A stretch of DNA of 64,000 nucleotides, from contig JADWOT020000030.1 in the NCBI GenBank assembly GCA_036345935.2, forward strand, positions 248,001 to 312,000. The letters run 5' to 3'. The notes beneath the pieces are model-generated. The model was not told the DNA's origin. It worked only from the letters and a program-made list of their open reading frames with translations, and made no database searches. The position numbers and the translations under genes are program-made. Positions within the stretch are counted from its first letter, which is position 1, and every line of letters starts with the position of its first letter. Below are positions 34,701-47,514 of the stretch, piece by piece. The stretch comes from Taenia hydatigena. Taxonomy: Eukaryota; Platyhelminthes; Cestoda; Cyclophyllidea; Taeniidae.

Positions 34701-36254
34701 ATGTATGAATTGGTGATGGAGATGTTCCATTGTGCAACCGCGGCTCATTTTTTGATCAAAGGACGGCTGCGGCATGTTTCACCTTAACAGATGTGGAAGT
34801 GTTTTAATTTTGTTGGTTTGCAGTTTACTGACGCGAGTGAAGCGCACTTCGAATTACCGTCTCCATTTGGTGCTTCAATCCTACTGCTAAGTGTGCCGCG
34901 AATAGTAAAAAGTGGGATGCTACTACTCAGCCTTGAAAATGGCTTTGAAAGTTGGTGAAGGCGTATCTTGTAGGTGGGCGGGTGGGTATGAGGAGGAAGG
35001 AATGTGTTTAAGAAAAAACAGGATGCTTTCAAGTGCTTTGTACGGGGACAGGCGTCAGGTTGTCAGTTCAGCACGCGGTACCTTTAAATGGACGTGACGC
35101 CTAGCGCCACGATTAAGCAACTACGTGAATTTGAATAGTATGGCGAACGAGATGGTCAGATGAGATAGAGCTTGTGACAGGCAGCTATTTGTTGAATGGA
35201 ATCAAGTAACAGCCGTTATTGTGCCTGAAGTCCTTCGCACTGTCTTTGCCTTGTCGACAGAACAGGGATTTCCCCCTCTAATTGTTCACTGTTGGCTTTG
35301 AACATAGTAGAGCCATTTGATACACGTTGCAATGCAAGTGGATTAAAGAATTGCCAGTTAAGAAGTATTCCGAAAAGCTCTCCTATGAGGCTGGACTCGC
35401 ATCAGCTAAAGTAGGCACTGGCTATAAAATTGGTGGCTGCCTTCTGGGTTCTAGGAACTAATGCTGTTAAGATAGACAGGAAATTTTGAAAAAATTGTTT
35501 TCACATCCTTATAATGGTTAAGTATTGGGCGAATTATTTTAAAGAACAATACATGGCGTTACATTGTTTTATGAGCTGGAGGCATGTAAAGGAAGTCTAC
35601 GTGATATTATTACTTGTAAAGTATGATGCAAAGTGATATATTTAAATTTGATGAAAGCGAATTCGTGTTGTTTCTTTGTTACTTTATAATTAAGATCTTT
35701 GTCTCTAAATATGAGAACGTCGACGACCTTGAGAATATCATAATGTCACACTGATGGGACGCAATCGCGAAGCAAATGTGGGCAATAAAAAGAAAACTAT
35801 GCATATATGGAGTGAGAGTCGAATGAGTTTAAAAACAAGAATTCTAAAGCACGATGTTGAAGCCTTTGCTAAATAATGCTCGAAAAGCAGTTGAGTATTT
35901 GTAGCGTGGACAATAATGGTGAGGTGCAGTGGAGAAAGAGAAATGCAGAAAATAAGTGTAATAATTTGGAAAATGCGGCGAAGATTTGAAGGTATACTGG
36001 ATGGTAATGTAAAACTAACGAGATATAATTGCATTAGACTAGCATTTGGAAGGAATGGAATGACTACCAAATGGGGAATAAACATGCACATTTGCAGGAA
36101 AACGAGATTGAAACAGAGACCACTTTATAAGGAGAAGGAGAACGATGAAGAGTTCATTGTTATGAATGAATCGACGGGCTTAAAAGAAGAAAGAAAAGGA
36201 AATGAGGAAGAAAAAGGGAATTTCATCCGCATAACCTTATGTTTCAAAGACAGC
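31786..36254. other. Intergenic sequence, nothing recognised
   Basis: No splice-bounded frame or RNA gene was recognised. A 126-codon frame at 35916-36296 (+) runs through a purine-rich stretch and overlaps a 117-codon frame on the other strand, so neither can be trusted. Confidence 0.4.
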
Positions 36255-36425
36255 TGTAGCTTTCCAAGACTTTCTTGGAAGCAAAAGAAGGCATAATACC
36301 TGGGCTGAATACATATTTATTCAGCAAACAGAGGGAACAGAGCCGCTGGAATGGCTTAGAGGCCAGCTTTTCTTGCTAAGGTGACATGGCCACCTAAAGA
36401 ACGTAATCGAAACGGGCAGTTAAGC
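36255..36425 (+). repeat. Short dispersed repeat R4, copy 1
   Basis: Landmarks are AAAAGAAGGCATAATAC, AATACATATTTATTCA, AACAGAGGGAA, AATGGCTT and CCACCTAAAGAA followed by CGAAACGGG. The same order appears in copies 2 and 3 within 1.3 kb. Confidence 0.75.
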
Positions 36426-36984
36426 ACACAAAGCTTTACATAGCTCTTCTCTTCATTTAAGCGTCGTCCCTGGCGCTTCCCTTGGTAAGCTTCCCACGCT
36501 AACCATCACAACGTAATCAGTGCTGGAAGAAACACCCACGAGCCAACAGCGCCATTCATTGGAATCGGAACGCAAATGATGAGATGCCAGATCACAATGT
36601 CACTGATCCCTACTGGCACCTCGACTGAACTTGGAGTTGGGTCTAGTTTGGGAACTAAATTTGCAGAGAGAGGATTATGCAGAGCATCAGCTTGTCCATG
36701 GTGAGACATTTGTACATCGATCAGTTGCATTAGAGGAATCTCTGCAGCGAAACTTTCGAAGTTCATTCACAGTAGTGTCGCTTCAGTTACTAGTGACTTT
36801 CTTGCAAAACACGAAGATGGGGTAGCTGCCGAAGGCGGATGCAGTCCCAGCCCTTCTGTTATGTGATGACAGAGATTCTCCCACTTGTAGCACATGCACT
36901 TTTTTCGCACAACTAAAATTTGTCAGAAGCGGTATAGATTGGGATTGAAAATTATCGTAGTTGAACCCACCCTCCGCTGCTACC

Positions 36985-37155
36985 AATGTAGCGTCTCTAG
37001 ACTTCCTCAAGGGTAAAAGAAGGCAAAATACGAGGCCAAAATATATGTATTCAATAGACAGAGGGGAGAAGATGCTTGGCATGGCCTGGCGATCAGCTTA
37101 CTCGGCTAGGGCTAAGCGACCACCCAAGTGAATGCAAACGAAACCGGTTGTCAAA
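36985..37155 (+). repeat. Short dispersed repeat R4, copy 2
   Basis: Same orientation as copy 1: AAAAGAAGGCAAAATAC, ATATATGTATTCA, GACAGAGGGGA, TGGCATGGCC and CCACCCAAGTGAA followed by CGAAACCGG. A 1-kb search upstream shows no shared flank with copy 1. Confidence 0.75.
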
Positions 37156-37369
37156 CAAACAATGGACAATCATAGTCATAGTGAAGCTGGAGTATTTTAT
37201 TTCCTAATATGAAGAAGAAGCGATGTTTAAAATGAGTAAATAAGAAACATTGTTGTCACACCCAAATTAAAGATAAAATTAAAAAAAAAGCAAACAACTT
37301 CAAACTTTTACTAAACATGGGCACATGCATGCAATAACGATAGATTTAGTACTCTTTTGCTTGTAATAC

Positions 37370-37535
37370 CGGTTTTGGTCAAGGTCACAGGGTTGGCCAT
37401 CTCGCCCCAGCTGCGTAGACTGGCCACTGGGCCATGCCAGCAGCTTATTTCCCTCTGTCCGTTGAATGTATATATCCTACCCTAGCATTCTGCATTCTTT
37501 TGCCTTCAAGGGAGCCTCAGGACGCTATTATAGAT
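37370..37535 (-). repeat. Short dispersed repeat R4, copy 3 (inverted)
   Basis: The reverse complement carries CAAAAGAATGCAGAATGC, ATATATACATTCAACGG, ACAGAGGGAAA, CTGGCATGGCC and ATGGCCAACCC followed by AAAACCGG. With copy 2 it forms a loose inverted pair about 200 bases apart. Confidence 0.75.
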
Positions 37536-38980
37536 TTCTATTTAAAGATGTCTGCGACGTGCTCATTTTGCCATGCATAAATCACGCATCTTCTGAAAAT
37601 TAAAACAATTTAACATGATGTTTGTAATTTCTAAGACAAGTTCACTGCTGATGGCATATTTTATAAGCAAAACAAGATTTTGAGTTAAGTAATTCGCCTG
37701 GCGGTTTCAAGGTCGCTAGCGCTAACTGCTTCTTGCTCCGTTAGTATTTTGCATCCGTTGATACGCTTAAATGCCATGATTTTGTTAAAAATGGGCTATA
37801 TTTATTAAAGATTTATCTGATATACTGGAAATCGTTTAATGAAAATGACTTTGAGGGATATAAATTATACAAAATTGCATCGCATCTGACAGGAGCATAA
37901 GTTGCTAAGCTGGGACTCTTTGGCGGTTACTTCGAAAACCGAATGCTGCCTTTGGCATTACGCCGCACTTAACTGAGGTGAGAAGGAATTGCATGTTATG
38001 GCCCTCACGGGAATAGTTAACAACAGCTATTTGCTAGATGAATCAGCCTCACCACTTACCCTCAAATTTTAATCATTAATGTGCGACAAAATTGCTTTAT
38101 ACGAATCACTGCAATGCCTAACCTTGTAAATTGCGTTTTGAATACTAAGGGATTTGAGTATTTGCACCTAGAAGTTGGTAGTCTGATATTTTTCATGTTA
38201 TGCAATCGAGACTTGGATCTGGCCCATAAACAAGAGGCCCAGTTGGCAAAGAAGGCTTGAAAAGCACAAGCACGCATAGCTACGCCATATTCTGTCTGCA
38301 TAGATCTGGACACGGTTAGAATTATACCATAGCAGCTTATTTTACTAGGCTATTATTTGCGGTATTGCATTGTGAAACTAAGGTTTGGCCGATGGTTAGA
38401 GCACCTAAGATGACACGGGCACAAATCCGGTCCCTCTGGGACAAGAATTGATTTTAATTGGGAATTAGATGCATATTTTATTCTATAAATACTTTTAGCA
38501 AAGATATAAAGCAAAATTCTTTTCTCCTTCTTTAGACCTTAAATTAATTAGAACCAGGAATCAGCAGCTAATTACCCTCCGCAAGAGATAGCGGCAGTTC
38601 ATGTTTTAAAATCGGACAAGTTGGGTGTGGCTGGTGATTATGGTCTTCATTTTGAAAAGGAAAGCCGAAGGACTGCTGGCATAAAGATGCACTCATTTTT
38701 ATCTACTTTGACCAAATATTGCACACAATTTAAAGTCAGCGGCTTGTTTTAGCTTGTAAATTCTTGCGGTCTTTCTTGTTATAGAATCTGACAATGTAAT
38801 TGTGGCCAAATTGTAAATAGTCTACAGTGGCAGGGAAAACTAAGATAACATGGCGATGGAAGGAAAATATAGAGAAGAGAGGGCATGTGCACTGATAGCG
38901 GAGATAAACTGATTAAGATTTAAACAGTGACGATACGGGTGTGTGAGAATATGGGACAAAGGAAGGAAAGTCGATTAGAT
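37536..38980. other. Intergenic sequence, nothing recognised
   Basis: No gene was recognised. A weak tRNA-like stretch (GATGGTTAGAGCACC) near 38390-38450 does not fold into a cloverleaf. Confidence 0.4.
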
Positions 38981-38984
38981 CCAA

Positions 38985-39950
38985 TCAGGCAGTGCATTTT
39001 TAAAACGATAGAGCAGAAAATATGTTTAATGGTTTTCGGTCATTTGTCTCCCCTCTTTATCGTTTGCAGCATTGTAAGCAATTCACTTTTTCCACATCTG
39101 CTCTTGCTTTCTCGTTCTTATACCCACGATTCATTTTGTGCGTCGCTCTCACGCAAGTTCGCTATTTCCCCATATTTACTACTCTTAACCAAAGTCTTCC
39201 CTTCATTTCAGTGTTATTGCAAGGACTTGGGGATTATGTGTAGACGCAATGTCACTACTAGAGTCATTTACTCATCGCCGCTGCCCTTCCTTTTCTCACC
39301 CGTTCGTGCACTTAAGCAGCCAGTGATGGAGAAGCAAGCTTTAACATGGTGCTTCCTACATGGAAGGTAAGAAGAACAATTTATCTTTTGAAATCTCTAT
39401 TAATTTATACAATCATGCCAAAGAGTATGGAAAATAGAGAGAGGATTTGTTGCTAAGAAAACGTTAAAGAAGCCTTAAAAGTTATCTCCTACGTCACTTT
39501 CTGATCTATGATTGGAGGAGTGGCTGGAGAAGAGTCAACAGAGAGGCCATATACACATCTATATGCGTGTCAGCAACACCACAGCCTTATCATTTGAATC
39601 CAAACAACTCTATGCAACCCGTTCCCGCGCCTACTTATTTGTTGACTTTATAAACGACTGCACTGAGGTCAATTTAGTGACTTGTTCTCCTGGCATCATT
39701 TCTATTTTCCAAGTCGGCTTTCAATTGTTAGTATATTCTGGTGAATCGCCATCTTCAACCAGCATTCTCTCGCATATATTGCATGCTGCACTCAGCGGAA
39801 AATTTTACCATAACGACCACATCCAAGTGCAGGTTTGCATATTTGGACGGGGTTGGAGTGTCTCCTTCGGCCTTACTGCATCACTGTTGGCACAGGCTTG
39901 TGGGCCCGGCCCCACCCAGTATGAAACCTGTCATCTTTTCTGGGCAACAC
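38985..39950 (+). repeat. Dispersed repeat R5, copy 1
   Basis: Aligns in the same orientation with 60300-61280. Matching blocks include GGCAGTGCA, TTTCAGTGTTATTGCAAGGA versus TTTTAGTGGTATTACAAGGA, ATTAATTTATAC versus ATTAATTCATAC followed by GCCA, GACGTCACTTT, GGTCAACCTAGCGAC versus GGTCAATTTAGTGAC, and TCGCC-TCT followed by ACTAGCATTCT. A 156-codon open frame lies inside (39512-39982). In it YLFVDFINDCTEVNLVT lines up with LFVVLTNHFIAVNLAT in the other copy, and SSTSILSH with SLTSILAH. The repeat thus probably derives from coding sequence, perhaps a mobile element gene, but the family is not recognised. Confidence 0.7.
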
Positions 39951-42900
39951 ACTTCGGCAAAATTATGGCCACAAGTGTGTAAGCCTCAACTCACATTGTA
40001 GAAATGCATTTGTACTGTAAGAGATAGGCCGCAACCGCCTGTCTGTATGCAAGTAAAAAAGCGTCAAAATTGACGCGTTGAGATGCTTTGGCTTAAACCT
40101 AGGAGCACAGGATCGGAGCATTGAGCTCTTCGTTTGATGCAGCGTGTGAAAGCAGACTTGTAATATCAGCGGCCTAACCAAAAAAACACTGAAGCTTGGT
40201 TGACATGCTAATTAGCAAGGTAGCATAGCAATTGTACGCAACTTTGGAGTGTCTTTTAGTGCTTACGACTGATGGCAGTGCAAGTGTCAATGCAGATGTA
40301 AGGCGCCTAAATTGAGCCCGCATTTGTCCTGTGACATCTTTCTTTCAGCTTGACCATGGTGGGTAAGCATGTTTTCTTTTCTCCTCTCTTTGCCTCTTTC
40401 TAGAAATCCTTGCGTGATACCTCACTGTTACTCTTTCGGAGCCAAATCACCACCCAGACCTCCTACGGAATAGCGGAATTGGATTTTAGGAAAGTCTCTG
40501 TTGTTTCTACGGCCAGACACCAATCACCTTCCCCGTGCTCCATACCATATAGCATTGATTATTAATTTGATGGGGATTCCCTTCAGATCAAGCTCTCCTT
40601 TTGAGCATCCATGTCAGTAGCATCATGCAAGGCTTTACCATCTTTAACTTCTTGGGCGTGTGGTTAAGTGAGTGGGTGCCAGGGAAACAGCGTTCGATAA
40701 AATCCAGTGGTGCAGTCACACTATTGCTTATCTCTACAAACAATTTAGCGTGGATCAGCAAAAGGGATGTGATGGACGTCGGTTTTCCTGTCATGCCATG
40801 GAGAAATCCAGTAGATTCATGCACAAACTTAGGCACTACCTCTGCGAAATAACGAGGATGCAGTAGCTCTCTCTGGTTAATTATTAACGCATTTCACCAA
40901 CGGCCTCGACTATTATGCCATAACACCCCTCACGAAGGAAATATACGCCCCTAAAAATGGATCCTCATCGTGACTCCGAAGGTGTCGACAGTGTCAGAAT
41001 AACAAAGAAGTAGCATCTGCTGACGTCGACTGTTGCAAAGAGAGTGTACGTGGTAGAGGGAGGGAGGATCACGGCTTGAGTGAGGTCGGAGCCTTTGCAG
41101 CAGTGTGTACTAACATAACAAAGTAGAAATCAAAGGGAAACCGACTCACTATAGGAATGCACACAAAAAGATTAGAAGAGTGAAGAACATAAAGAATCAG
41201 AACGCAAAACCAAGATACCTTTGACACTATTTGTTCCTCTTAGTTTTCAATAAATTTGCTATTGCGAGAAGGAAACATTCTGCGTAAGACAAATAAACGC
41301 AGCATAAATTGTATGAAAAAAATGACAGCCTTGAAAGTACTGGATAGCGGATGTTGCATGGGGCTAATCAATGATATTTAGTTATATTTATTCGTTGTTC
41401 TGCTTTAAAGAAAAATTTAAAAGCAGCGGGAAAGCAGTAAATCCCTATTTAACGTGACATCAAAGAGGCCTTCTCACTGTCAACGGCTGATCGTGCATCA
41501 TAATTGGCAGCATCTTCACTAAAAGCCATTTTAAACTGCAAACCTGACATTTTTGGATAACGCTGACGTGAAGTCAGAACAGGAAGTCGTCTTCGGCTTT
41601 GTGCACCTTGTTCTAGAATAATTATGGACCGCGTGCCTTAGCGCTGCCGCTTTTTGTGCATGTCATGCACTCAGGAATTCTAAATCTTGTTGAAAAGCAC
41701 AAACATGATACATTCTTTGCACTGCTTTCGTATGTATTTATTTTGGTACCTCGAGGCAACTTAAAAGGCTCACCACAAACGGCACGCCTATTTAAATTGT
41801 GTTAGAGACAGTAATCCACCCCTACAAGTAAGGCAATCGAGTGCTGTAATGTGGATTGTAATGAACTTGCGAACAAGTTGTTGTCAAATGTTTACATTTT
41901 AGAATAGAATAATGAGTTGCAGAACCTGTCATACAAAACGCATTGATTAAGAGTTTTAAGCATGATAACAACCTTTGATTTGCGTTTTTGGATGCCAAGT
42001 AGTTTATTTTTTTAAACAAAATAGTCGCCTTTTAGATTGCCACTGAGTGGAACATTAGCGTTGTCGATGCATTTGCAGCCCAAGGTCCCCAGTAGCACGC
42101 CCTACGGAAACAGTGCTGGTAACTCACGGAAGCGTTGGTTGAAGGAGGGCTTTGAAACATTACACTCTCAATGACTTTCAGCTAGTGTCAGGGATCTTTC
42201 TTAAAGTCGTTAACTGTTTGAGTCTGTCTGTTCCAAAGAGGAATCGGATCACCGCCTTTATAGGTCAGAAGCTTTAACGATTCCATGTGTATAGGTGTGT
42301 AGCATTTTAAAAGTAGAAAGCAGAGGCAAGGCTAGAGTTAATAAGATTTATGCGCATTATGTGCCCTTTTAAAATTTCAGCTTCCGTTTTTTGTTCTTGG
42401 CCACCTATGAGCTGATGGCATGATGTGCATCGTCGAGCTGAGGTAAAATATGAGGTGTGGAACCCGCACGCAATGAACTTAGCGATGAGTCAGTAGATTC
42501 TTGACAGATAGCCACCTCAGCGTTTGGTCGCTTGGTTGAAAGCATGCTCTTGAGACCGCCATTTAACTGGAGTGTAAATATTTTGCAGTATACTGGCGTT
42601 GGGGTGCAGCCGCCTTAGGGCGTAGTGGTGTGATTGCAGTTTTTGCTTCCATGCTTTCGTTTGTTACGACTTTATGGTGTAGTGCTGGATTGATACGCAG
42701 GGTACTTTGAGCGCACCCATCCTTATTTCCGGTTGTAGGATAGAGAACAATTCCGCCCGTATTTGCTAGTGTTGCTAACCCAACTGAAGCACTCTGGTAG
42801 GGGTGTTCGACCACTTCTGCAAGGTGTTTGCTACGAACAGAGTAGGTGAGATTTTGCCTATTTCTATGGTGCCTGTCTTACCATAACATTTTCCTGTCTC

Positions 42901-43840
42901 CCGTATCTTATAATATCTCTATTTCGACAAGCTGTTGTTGACCGGACACACTTTTCTTCACATTTATTTTGTGGCTTCTAGGCTGATTGCTTAAAGTATG
43001 ATGGTGAGCTTGATAAGAGTGAGGCCAGTCCAAAGCATGCAAAAGAGCGGTACTGCTGAGATGTTGCATGAGCATGCAGTCCATGCACTTAGATATCGTA
43101 TTGTTATTTTGATTAAGCTCTTCAATCTACGGAATGTAGAGCTTCAAATTCGATTGGCCTGCCACCTAATAGGTTATTGAAGACTAGAATTGGGTTGGCT
43201 TTATTTTCTATGAAAAGATGCTTAAAGTCAGCCTATAAATCTGTTATCAGCACTTTATGCTTAAATAAGGAAACTGAATCACGATTGGGAATTGGTGTAA
43301 AGGTTGCATTTAATGTGCTAATTATGAAATAGTTGTATAATCCATCCCCTAAACACCTTTCAAACATCAGAAAACTAGCCGGATACTCAGTTTGTTGTCT
43401 ACGTAAGACATAACATACACTAGTCTACCACTCTAAAAGAGCAGATTGGTTCGAACAGTAAAGAAGATCTATCGTAAAAATGCGCGAATTTTTGCCATGT
43501 ATTAGACCACTGTCTTCCTGCATGCAAAAAATTTATCCTCAGTGTTGTGTGCCATTGTAATTATTGTCTTTTCCATTTATTTCCTTGAATTTGATTGTAG
43601 GTGAAAGCAGTAGAGATGGATTTTAATCAGGAAAGGGCGAAAATGTAGTCCTTTTCGGGTTAGGTAATCAAACAGGGAAGCGTCTGCATTAATTCCGTTA
43701 CATCAGTTGGCGCCAGAGCGCAACATTGCAAGATCAGCTTCTATAGGCGCATCAGTATCTGCTCACTATACCTTCCTCTTATGAACAGCCATGATCTCCA
43801 TTAGTTGGAAATGAGCACAGTATATTTGAATGAGTTATTC
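39951..43840. other. Intergenic sequence, nothing recognised
   Basis: No splice-supported frames or RNA genes. A small palindrome GCGTCAAAATTGACGC lies near 40065. An open minus-strand frame at 42563-42814 has protein-like composition but no splice signals or recognisable motif. Confidence 0.4.
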
Positions 43841-43849
43841 ATTATGACA

Positions 43850-44130
43850 GTCCAGTGGTGATCTGTGCAGCCATAACATCTGCCGACATCTTAGCAGCCA
43901 ATGTGGAAGGACAAATAGGGCTTGGATCTGAATAACGCTGGAATATGAGACTTGGAGCAGGGCCCGCACAAGAATTGCACAAGAGGAACGCAGTAAATGT
44001 TCAACATTAGTAGGCAAAGGTGTCAATCCCATCAGATAACAATCCATTCTAAATAAATACGAATTCAGGTAAAATGTTTCGGCATCACCAAGTAGGGCCC
44101 AGCATATATTTGAGTTTCCTCGCTTTTTCA
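43850..44130. repeat. Dispersed repeat R6, copy 1
   Basis: Aligns with 62190-62480 in the same orientation. Blocks are TTAGTAGGCAAAGGTGTCA versus TTAGTAGGTGAAGGCGTCA, and AGGGCCCAGCATATATTTGAGTTT versus GAGCCTAGCACTTTATTGAGTTT. On the minus strand LTPLPTNVEHLL in this copy lines up with MTPSPTNIEFFS in the other, in one frame, hinting at a coding origin. The family is not recognised. Confidence 0.6.
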
Positions 44131-46630
44131 TAATTCAAGAGTTATTAACTTTAAACTAGCGCTTACGTACTTTAGCCTGTGGTTGTTGAGCTAATGAATT
44201 TTATATGTAATGCTCTATTTTCTCCTTAAACAGCTGAAATTAACTATCTTTGGGCTTCTATCCTCTCGTGACCAGCCTCAGTGAAACAGGCCGAGGTAAA
44301 TGGAATAAGAGGAACATGACCATCTACTTTTCCGTATTCACAGATTTTTTGACTAGCGTTTGCCCTCAACTAATGGTTTAAACAAAGTAGGTAGGAACAA
44401 TTGCATTTTCGGATTTATGAGCATAGATCGAGCTAGTTGAATTATTAGCCAGAATGTGACAGATTGTTGACCAGAGAGAGATGCTGGCTGTTTCAGCGTA
44501 CCAAATCAACCTACTAAGAGACAGCTTGACACATATAACAACAATGGTCCCATTGCGATGATGTGATGGTTTTTCGATTTTGGTATGCTCTTTTATCGAC
44601 TTTCGGAGATGATTCAAGTTTCCACGCAGACCGTCTCTGCCACTGCGTGCGACTCTCTCTTAGTGACTTTGGTTGTCCAAAGCGACCAACATACATCTCT
44701 GTGTGACATTCTGGTGCAAGTTTAGGCTACGCTTGTCAAGGCGGAGCCTGTAACTACCCATGTTCTCAGTCACTGTACCTTGATTTTTGGAACTGTCTTT
44801 ACGCAGAAGAGGACCCAGGAGGCGTAGGGTAGTAAGGCCTTTGATTATCAGACCTGCTACAGTGGATACTGCCACTACAGGAGTGAATAATAAAGAAATA
44901 TGCAAAAGCTTTTATGACCTTACGAAGTGTCTAGCTGACAAATATTCCACCTAACCGTTCCAGAGTTATAGCATCATCGCTAGTAGCAGCTGCTGGAATT
45001 AAAAGGTCAATAGTAAACTAAGATGAGTGGCGGTTCCGTCAACACGACAAAGGATGGTCGTACACATTTTCTCTCTACTTACTCGTCATTGGTTCGTATC
45101 TCTCCATCAGACTTGCACTCTTTTTCTGCTTTCTCGTCTTGCAAGGTCCGGCATCGCAAACGCCCTACTTTTCAAAACTTCGCATCCAACATCCCCCATA
45201 TCTTCGCAATCGTCAACTATCCATTTCTTGCAAATGACACTGTATTGAACACGAGGACACCCTCTCCATTTGCAGCCACACGCGTCCGGGTTCGCAGCGA
45301 GTATGACTGCATAAAGCAGAGTACCATGTGTCTTCAGACGGTTAAGTATGTTACAGTGGCCAGATTTGTTCATATACGCGTATTTATAGAGTTTCTTGAC
45401 TATGCTGCTCGAGTGATCTGTAGACTTCGCGAACACGTTGACTTCAAAGAGCCATAGCATTTGAAGATGTGGATTCAAGCCATGCCGGCACAAACATTGT
45501 AGAATCAAAAATCTATAGAAATTGATGAATTTGGCATGCGGTCAAATTAGAACAATTGCATTAGGCGTGACCAGGGTTAAAGGGACTTATGCTCAGTATC
45601 ATTTTCTTTTCCCCATTTTCATCATTCTCCTTAAAGCTACGATGCGTAAACTTTGATCAAAAGTTTAGGGTTTTGCTAACTATCGATAGCGTGCGACGAA
45701 AGCTGTTGAGCTACCAACCCGGTTTGATTAATGGAATAAAAAACGGATAATGGTGATAAGAAGGATTGGATCACAAAATATTTGGAAAGCATTTATAATC
45801 GCAGCGGTCAGATTTTGATAGGTAATGGCATCATTCACATTGAATAATGAACCCTTCAAAGCACATACAGTCTGGTGGAAAGTAGGGTCCAAATTGTCAT
45901 TGCTATTGAGTAGGCTTTAGTACCTAACTGGATTTTTTTATTATGTGTATTGCAGACTCTGCTCAGTTATAATCCTGGGGACATTAAAGTTGCCTTCACT
46001 TGATCACTTATGTCATTCCAACCATTAAACAAATTAAGTTAATACACTGCTCTACTTCACCCTATCGGCTGTTAAGGCCTTTGGTGCACTGCTTAGGCAC
46101 TTGTCCCCTTAAGATCAACCTCAGTGGTTAAATTGACACCTTCTCTTCTGACTTGTGTTCTCAGAGAACATAAATTCCTTTTGGCTTTCGCGCTGGAATT
46201 AGTGATTTTCAATAAAACCATTAACTAACTCATAAGGAAAAACTCTGAATGTGTCACCTTGTCTATTTGACGCGCTCATGCGTAGCCGTTTTTCTGTCCC
46301 ATGTGATAGGCTTTTGCATTTTTATTTAAGACTGCTTTGCTTGCCACTACATATACTGGTGGCATATGCCAACAGGACCACTCTAAGTCATTGCATTGTA
46401 GGCAATGGCACATGAAGATATAAATGGCAGCTTAGAAATGAGCTAGAATCTATTTTGCACTAGATGTAGCCGTATTTATCAAAACTGATTAATAAACTTA
46501 TTAATAGCGGTTTTGATGCGATTGGTGTTGTGATGCAATCTGTGCCCTTGACCGCTAAGAAGTAGGGAGCTATGTGAAGATTGCATGAACACTCCAAGAT
46601 TCGATTTTTTAAATAACATCTCTACTTGCA
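44131..46630. other. Intergenic sequence, no firm gene
   Basis: At 45023-45508 both strands are open for more than 130 codons. That overlap and the absence of splice signals or motifs prevent a call on either strand. Confidence 0.35.
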
Positions 46631-46631
46631 G

Positions 46632-46813
46632 TGTGCCGCCTTTTGAATAAGCGAGGTTTATTTTATGCATTAAGCAACGCTAATACAACAGACTACGAGC
46701 ATATATGGCGTTGGCACATTCCAGGATTGTCTTCTGCTGAAGGCGTTTCTCATTTTATTTCCTCAAATGTGGCCACCTTGGTGCTACAGCTCATAGAATG
46801 CTGTTTGTACTGA
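46632..46813 (+). CDS. Weak candidate exon, unknown protein
   Basis: The acceptor CTCTACTTGCAG at 46620-46631 opens a frame starting CRLLNKRGLFYALSNA and ending LVLQLIECCLY at TGA 46811-46813. The acceptor is good but no strong donor precedes the stop, and no family is recognised. It is one of several plus-strand candidates between 46.6 and 49.0 kb that could belong to one decayed or dispersed gene. Confidence 0.2.
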
Positions 46814-47429
46814 GGAAAACCCAAGGCCTTTCCATTATCGTTACTTTACGTCCTTTAGAAGGCAGCGACAATGGTGTCTCACTCACCCAACCATCCTGTT
46901 CATAAAGATTGTCTCTTGTTGCTACCAGAAGAACTCCGGTAAGAATTTTACTTCCTTTCGATCGTGCAAAAGTTTTTCGCATAACTGTGGTCCTTACGAA
47001 CGCATCGCTGTATACAACGCTGTGCAAATCCCCTTACCGTACTGTACTACAGAGTTATAGCGCTATTGTCCCGCATACCAATATTCTAAGTTTTCTGTCT
47101 TTGTTTATAGCTTGATTAGTGTCTGATGATCCATTGTTGAAATCTCTCCATATTAGATTGCGTCAAATGCCCTATATTGGATGCACCGAAACACCTGACG
47201 CTTCGCTGAGCATCTCATGCAAAGCCTGGCATTCGTGTAAGTGATGGCTTGTTCCTATTCTTCGTTGCCCCCCTGAGGCCATATTCGTCAGAGCAGCCTT
47301 TTTAGTGGCAGCATTCTGTACAGTTAGTTGGACGCTGAATTCAAAGTTGAGAAAGTCCGAAATTAATACAGATCAGAGCGTTTACTCTGGTCCTTTCTCA
47401 CGTTACATTATGTTTCATCCAATTTTTAG

Positions 47430-47514
47430 TGCTGTTTAATCCCTTGCTTGTTCCGCGCGGTCTTTGGCAGATGCCATCAATCTGTAGAGAAATCAAAATT
47501 TTTTTCGGACTTAA
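47430..47514 (+). CDS. Candidate internal exon
   Basis: It is bounded by the acceptor CCAATTTTTAG and the strong donor CTTAAG|GTAAGG, and encodes LFNPLLVPRGLWQMPSICRE then IKIFFGLK. Reading through the donor gives VRFVDYGNLIGLS, which resembles the core of a Tudor domain (V-x-F-V/I-D-Y-G-N). If the frame is truly coding beyond the donor, the exon runs on toward the stop at 47632. The two readings conflict and I cannot choose between them. Confidence 0.25.

Noticed and set aside
35738..36296. Overlapping 117- and 126-codon frames on opposite strands
   Set aside because: The plus frame runs through purine-rich sequence and into repeat R4; no independent support.
38390..38450. tRNA-like stretch with GGTTAGAGC
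   Set aside because: It does not fold into a cloverleaf and the B box is poor.
39512..39982. The longest open frame in the window (156 codons, plus strand) as a gene
   Set aside because: It lies inside dispersed repeat R5, its counterpart at 61 kb is broken by stops, and no family is recognised. Treated as part of the repeat.
45023..45508. Overlapping open frames of more than 130 codons on both strands
   Set aside because: Neither strand has splice support or a recognisable motif; the overlap points to a chance shortage of stops.
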